A DNA stretch of 64,000 nt from contig CM045745.1 in NCBI GenBank assembly GCA_024760905.1, positions 1,032,501-1,096,500 of the forward strand, given 5' to 3'. The notes beneath the pieces are model-generated. The model saw nothing but the letters and a program-made list of their open reading frames with translations, did not search any database and was not told where the DNA came from. Origin of the DNA: Plotosus lineatus (lineage: Eukaryota > Chordata > Actinopteri > Siluriformes > Plotosidae). Position numbers and translations under genes: made by a program. Positions 58,932-64,000 of the stretch are shown piece after piece (position 1 is the first letter of the stretch; the number at the start of each line of letters is the position of its first letter).

Positions 58932-59820
58932 CTAAGAGTCTCCTGTGCGTGGAGTCTCCTGATGAGTATCTCGCCATCCCTTGATGATAATTGAGTGGAG
59001 TTCATTTAGTTCATTTGCTGTCCTTCTTTGAAACTCTTCGCATCTTGCTGGAGTTACAGCAATGAAATCCACCATGTTAATCAAAATTGGCTGAATATCT
59101 GGTTCACTGTTTTGCAAGTTGGCACGACTTAGTGCATCACCTATTGGAATGTCCTTTCTGGGCTTGTATGTGACAGAGAAATCATATGGTTGTAGTCTCA
59201 GCATCATGTTTTGCAAACACATGGGAGCAGACAGCAATGGCTTGGAGAATATAGCTTGAAGTGGCTTGTGGTCACTTTCAACTACAACATGCTTTCAGAA
59301 GATGTAATAGTGAAACCTCTTACAACTGTGGAAAACAGCTAACATCTCTTTCTCGATTTGTGCGTATCTTGATTCTGTCTCAGTGAATGCACGTGAGGTG
59401 TCGGCAATCGGTGCTCCATTCTGAAGAAGTACTGCACCTAGTGCATAGTTACTGGCATCACACTGGATGGTAATGTCTTTCGACACATCGAATGTTGCAA
59501 GCACTGGGGACTTTGAATATATTTTCTTGAGCTTGTCGAAGCTTTTTAGCTGAGGTTTCTCCCAGAAGAAGTCTTTATTCTTCTTCACTACTTCTCTGAG
59601 TGGAGTGTCTATCTCGCTCAAGTTAGGAATAAACTTAGCAGGATACTGTATCATTCCTAGAAATCTTCTGACATCGTCTTTGCTTTGTGGTGTAGGCATC
59701 TCGACGAGTGCTCTAACTTTTTCAGTGTCAGCCTTGATTCCGTTTTCCGTTATCATATGACCTGAATACTTCACTTCTGGTTTGCAGATTTGGCAATTGT
59801 CAAAGTTGAGTTTTAAGTTG
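58932..59820 (-). mobile_element. Ty3/gypsy pol, RT end and RNase H (downstream half)
   Basis: The minus strand encodes the end of the RT (GHMITENGIKADTEKV, RRFLGMIQYPAKFIPNLS) and the RNase H (TIQCDASNYALGAVLLQNG, SRYAQIEKEMLAVFHSCKRF, SDHKPLQAIF-like, then QPYDFSVTYKPRKDIP and ALSRA). A single in-frame stop lies near 59297. The integrase is missing. This half was continuous with 63200-64000 before Rex3 was inserted. Confidence 0.9.
59805..59820. repeat. left target-site duplication of Rex3
   Basis: gttgagttttaagttg, identical to 63200-63215. It marks the exact insertion point in the gypsy pol. Confidence 0.95.
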
Positions 59821-59955
59821 CCCCTCCATGAATCGCCACCTTATCGTGGTGGAGGGGTTTGCGTGACCTAATGATCCTAGAAGCTATGTTGTCAGGGGCA
59901 AATGCCCCCGGTAGGGTCACCCAAGGCAAACAGGTCCCAGACGAAGTGCGATTCA
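59820..59955 (+). ncRNA. HDV-like ribozyme fold at the Rex3 5' end (predicted)
   Basis: The topology is that of a nested double pseudoknot. P1: 59821-59828 (CCCCTCCA) with 59850-59857 (TGGAGGGG), extendable by a G59820-U59858 wobble. P2: 59829-59835 (TGAATCG) with 59949-59955 (CGATTCA). P3: 59836-59839 (CCAC) with 59846-59849 (GTGG). P4: 59863-59868 (GTGACC) with 59915-59920 (GGTCAC), extended outside by TTTGC/GCAAA (59858-59862, 59926-59930) and capped by GGGGC/GCCCC. A CGAA lies at 59942-59945 just before P2'. In HDV-like ribozymes cleavage is 5' of P1, here the element boundary. J4/2 is long and P1.1 is not clear. Activity is untested. Confidence 0.55.
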
Positions 59956-62900
59956 AAAAAAAAACAAAAAAAAAACCCTATGACACATGACATCTGAGAG
60001 AGCACAGGAAGCAGTCTCCCTTGCCCGGACGCGGGTCACCGGGGTTCCCTCCTGGAGCCAGGCCCAGTGGAGGGGCTCGAAGGCGAGCATCTGGTGGTCG
60101 TGCTTATGCCCATGGAGCCTGGCCAGGCCTAGCCCGAAAAGGAGACATGGGTCCGCCCTCCCATGGACCCACCACCTGTGGGAGGAGTTTTAGGGGTCGG
60201 GTGCAATGTGAGTTGGGTGGCAGCCAAAGGCATGGGTTCTGTCGGACTGATCCTCGGCTACTTACTCTGACCCTCGGGACATGGAATGTCACCTCTCTGG
60301 TGGGAAAGGCATGGGTTCTGTCGGACTGATCCTCGGCTACTTACTCTGACCCTCGGGACATGGAATGTCACCTCTCTGGTGGGAAAGGAGCCTGATTTAG
60401 TGCGTGAGGTGGAGAAATACTGACTAGATATAGTCGGGCTCACCTCAACGCATAGCTTGGGCTCTGGAACCATCCATCTCGAGAGAGGATGGACCTTCTT
60501 CTATTCTGGAGTTGCTCATGGGGAGAGGCGGCGAGCCGGTGTGGGTATTCTTGTTGCCCCCCATCTCGGTGCCCAAATGTTGGGGTTCTCCCTGGTTGAC
60601 GAAAGGGTAGCTTTCCTGACTGTTATTTGTGCTTATGCACCAAATGACAGTTCAGAGTACCCACCCTTTTTGGAGTCTTTGGGGGGGTGTTGGAGAACAC
60701 TCCCTCGGGAGACTCACTCGTTGTCTTGGGAGACTTCAACGCCGATGTGGGCAACGATAGTGTGACCTGGAAGGGTGTGATCGGTAGGTACGGCCTCTCC
60801 AGTCTGAATCCGAATGGTGTTTCGTTGTTGGACTTCTGTTCTCGTCATAGTTTGTCTATCATGAACACCATGTTCGAACATAAGGGTGTCCATAAGTGCA
60901 CTTGGCACCAGGACACCCTAGGTCGCAGTTCGATGATTGACTTTGTAGTCGTGTCATCGGACTTGCGACCATATGTTCTGGAAGAGAGGAGCTGAGCTGT
61001 CTACCAATCACTACCTGGTGGTGAGTTGGCTTCGGTGGTGGGGGAGATTGCCTTCCAGACCTGGCAGGCCCAAGCATGTAATCAGGGTCTGCTGGGAACG
61101 TTTGGCGGAGTCCCCTGTCCGAGAGGCCTTTAATTCCCACCTCCGGCAGAGCTACAACCACGTTCCGGAGGAGGCGGGGGACATGGAATCCGAATGGGCC
61201 ATGTTTCGTGCCTCCATTGCTGAGGCGGCAGCCCATAGCTGTGGCCGTAAGGTCGTCGGTGCTTGTCGTGGCGGTAATCCCCGAACCCGGTGGTGGAAAC
61301 CTGCGGTGAAGGGGGCCGTCCAGCTGAAGATGAAGGCCTATTGGGTTTTATTAGCCTGTGGGACTCCCGAGGCAGAAAACGGGTACCGGCAGGCCAAACG
61401 TGCTGCAGCCAAGGCTGTCGCAGATGCAAAATCTCAGGTGTGGGAGGAGTTCGGTGAGGGACTAGAGAGTGATTATCGGTTGGCCTCAAAAAGGTTCTGG
61501 ACCACCATCCGACGCCTCAGGAGGGGGAAGCAGTTCTTCACAAACACTGTTTACAGTGGAGGTGGGGAGCTGCCTACCTTGACTGGGGATGTTGTCGAGA
61601 GGTGGAGGGAATACTTTGAGGACCTCCTCAATCCCACCAACACGTCCTCCGTGGAAGAGGAAGACCCTGGGGGTTCGGGTGAGGGTCCGCCCATCACTGG
61701 AGTGGAGGTCACTGAGGTTGTCAAAAAGCTCCTCAGTGGTCGAGCTCCGGGGTTGGACGAGATCCGCCCGGAATATCTCAGGGCTCTGGATGTTGTAGGA
61801 CTGTCTTGGTTGACACGTCTCTGCAACATCGCTGGGGTGGTGGTCCCAATTTTTAAGAAGGGGGACCGGAGGGTGTGCTCCAATTATCGGGGAATTACAC
61901 TCCTCAGCCTACCTGGGAAAGTCTATGCAGGGGTACTAGAGAGGAGGATCCGACCGATAGTCGAACCTCGGATTCAGAAGGAATAATGTGGTTTTCGTCC
62001 TGGCTGTAGCACTCTTGACCAACTCTCTACGCTCCACAGGATTCTGGAGGGGGCATGGGAGTTTGCCCAATCTGTCCACATGTGCTTTGTGGATTTGGAG
62101 AAGGCTTTCGACCCTGTCCCTCGAACGATCTTGTGGGGCGTGCTCCGAGAGTATGGCGTTCCGGACCCGTTGCTACGAGCTATTCGGTCGCTGTATCACC
62201 GGAGCCAGAGTTTGGTCCGTATTGGTAACAGCAGGTCGGATTCGTTTCCAGTGGGAGTTGGAGTCCACCAAGGCTGTCCTTTGTCACCGATTCTGTTCAT
62301 AATTTTTATGGACAGAATTTCTAGGCGCAGTCGAGGCGATGAGGGGTTCTGGTTTGGTGGCCATCAGATATCGTCTCTGCTTTTTGCGGATGATGTTGTC
62401 CTTTTGGCTTCATCAAGTCGGGCCCTCCAGCTCTTATTGGAGCGATTCGCAGCTGAGTGCGAAGCAGCCGGGATGAAGATCAGTACCTCCAAGTCCAAGG
62501 CCATGGTTCTCAGTCGGACAATGATGGAATGCACCCTCCGGGTCGGGAATGAGGTCCTGCCACAAGTGGAGGAGTTTAAGTATCTTGGGGTCTTGTTTAC
62601 GAGTGAGGGAAGGATGGAGCGAGAGATCGACAGACAGATCGCTGCAGCCTCTGCTGTTAAGCGGTGCCTGTACCGGTCCGTCGTGGTGAAGAAGGAGCTG
62701 AGCCGCAAGGCAAAGCTCTCAATTTACCAGTCGATCTACGTTCCAACCCTCACCTATGGTCACGAGCTTTGGGTAATGACCGAAAGAACAAGATCACGGA
62801 TACAAGAGGCTGAAATGAGCTTCCTTCGCCAGGTGGCGGGGTTCTCCCTTAGAGATAAGGTGAGAAGCTCCACCATCCAGGGAGAGCTCAGAGTAGATCC

Positions 62901-63199
62901 GCTGCTCCTCTGCATTGAGAGTGGCCAGTTGAGGTGGCTCGGGCATCTGGTCAGAATACTCCCCGGACGCCTCCCTGGTGTGGTGTTTCGGGCATGTCCA
63001 ACCGGGAAGAGACCCCGGGGTCGACCTAGAACACGCTGGAGGGACTATGTCTCTCGGCTTGTCTGGGACCGCCTCGGTGCCCCCCCGGGATAGTTGGAGG
63101 AAGTGGCTTGGGAGAGGGATGTCTGGACCTCTTTGCTTAGGTTGCTGCCCCCGCGACCCGACCCTGGACTAAGCGGAAGATGTTGATAATCATGTTGAT
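59821..63199 (+). mobile_element. Rex3 (RTE-clade) LINE, full length
   Basis: 3.38 kb, with 16-bp target duplications on both sides. Endonuclease motifs: LGTWNVTSLV (near 60270 and again at 60350), APNDSS and LGDFNADVG (about 60727). The RT has GVHQGCPLSPILF (about 62262) and an intact catalytic box in FADDVVLLA (about 62383). The C-terminus has CPTGKRPRGRPRTRWRDYV and ends near 63170, followed by a GATG-like tail. The segment at 61829-62289 corresponds to the part of Rex3 commonly amplified in fish cytogenetics. Frame shifts near 60690 and 60990, a TAA at 61984 and a 79-bp duplication make it defective. Confidence 0.95.
60231..60388 (+). repeat. 79-bp tandem duplication inside Rex3
   Basis: 60231-60309 and 60310-60388 are identical copies starting CATGGGTTCTGTCGG and ending TGGGAAAGG. 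A length of 79 is not a multiple of three, so it shifts the endonuclease frame. Confidence 0.97.
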
Positions 63200-64000
63200 G
63201 TTGAGTTTTAAGTTGAACTCTGTTGCACGCTGGACAACTTTTCTCAGGATCACATCATGGTGAGTTTCATTTTCACCTCCAATAAGAATGTTGTCCATTA
63301 TCGCTCGGGCACCAGGGATGTCCTCTAACATTGTGTCCATAATGCGCTGGAAAATCTCTGGAGCCGACTTCACACCAAACGGAAGCCGTAGCCATCGATA
63401 TCTGCCAAAAGGTGTGTCGAATGTGGCGAGTAAGCTGGACTTGTAATCAAGTTAGCTCTTTCGGAAGCCTGATTTAGCATCCAAAACAGAGAATATTTTG
63501 TCATGAGGAAAAGAGGTAATGACTTCTTCGACAGTAGGTATAGGGTAATGTTCTCGTCTGATGGAGTTGAGGTCCTTCGGATCCAAACAAATCCTTACTT
63601 TGTTGTTCTTTAACACTACCACCATTGAACTGACCCAGGCTGTCGGAACAGTCACTTTAGTTATGTGGCCTGACTCTTCCATTTCTTTCAACTTGGCTTC
63701 TATTTTAAAGCTAAGGGCTTTAGGCTGACGTCTTGGTCTGTGTACAACTGGTTGTATCTTCGGATCTGTTTTAAGACTGTATGTACCTGGGAGCAGACCT
63801 GTCGTCTCTTTCAGCTCAGGATACTGATCAATCCCTGACACTGCATGAATACGCTTGATAAGCCCTAGGAGCTTACAAGTCTTCCCCGACAATAATATAC
63901 CTTTGTCTGTCTGCACCATTGTGTACCGTACATTTACAGACCGGTCCTTGTATGCTGGAGGCAGAGTAATGCAACCTTTGACATCAAGTTTTTGTCCAGT
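63200..64000 (-). mobile_element. Ty3/gypsy pol, protease end and RT (upstream half)
   Basis: The minus strand reads from the window edge. A protease-RT linker (VHRPRRQPKAL) is followed by RT blocks EESGHITKVTVPTAWVSS, KVRICLDPKDLN and IFSVLDAKSGF, then after a frameshift near 63450 RWLRLPFG and FQRIMDTMLEDIPGA. The catalytic box, normally a DD pair, reads IMDNILIGG, so the second Asp is replaced by Asn. The element continues beyond 64000. Its first 16 bp (63200-63215) are the right Rex3 duplication. Confidence 0.9.

Overview
This window is a piece of a teleost fish chromosome. It has intron-containing vertebrate genes, (TA)n and (TG)n microsatellites everywhere, and fish-type mobile DNA: a Rex3 element, an RTE-clade LINE, Tc1-like transposons, hAT-type nonautonomous elements, a Ty3/gypsy element and several tRNA-derived SINE families. 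There are no bacterial genes, operons or CRISPR arrays. The species cannot be named from this sequence.

Three host genes are well supported. A GPR141-type orphan G-protein-coupled receptor lies on the minus strand (11552-12431). A complete SEC61G gene lies on the plus strand (coding exons 38699-39226); it encodes the 68-residue gamma subunit of the ER translocon and has an ACGTG-rich upstream region. The giant last exon of RP1, a photoreceptor axoneme protein, lies on the minus strand (46337 to about 51637); its doublecortin-domain exons are not in the window. These genes are functionally unrelated neighbours.

Most of the rest is mobile DNA, much of it nested. 1-5000: a GC-rich hAT-like element interrupted by a full-length RTE. 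5200-9700: a perfect 27-bp hairpin, a hAT MITE, a 0.68-kb polypyrimidine tract and a long (TG)n. 9.4-13.3 kb: SINEs around GPR141. 13.9-25.6 kb: TIR elements, one carrying a nested hAT, with RTE copies, SINEs and a solo LTR. 26-37 kb: Tc1-like remnants, a nearly complete Tc1-like transposon, RTE copies and SINEs. 38-39 kb: SEC61G. 40.8-45.6 kb: SINEs, transposase remnants and a second full-length RTE. 45.9-51.6 kb: a truncated Rex3 next to the RP1 exon. 51.8-54.5 kb: a 3'-truncated RTE. 55-58.2 kb: SINEs. 58.9-64 kb: a gypsy pol split by a full-length Rex3 with a 16-bp target-site duplication.

The most interesting signals concern how the retroelements are built. The 5' end of the full-length Rex3 can form the nested double-pseudoknot of an HDV-like self-cleaving ribozyme, with the predicted cleavage site at the element boundary. 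One tRNA-headed SINE family, called SINE-A here, exists in two forms. One has a body assembled from the 5' UTR and the 3' end of the resident RTE LINE. The other has the same head and centre but an L2-type tail. This suggests tail exchange between two LINE partners.
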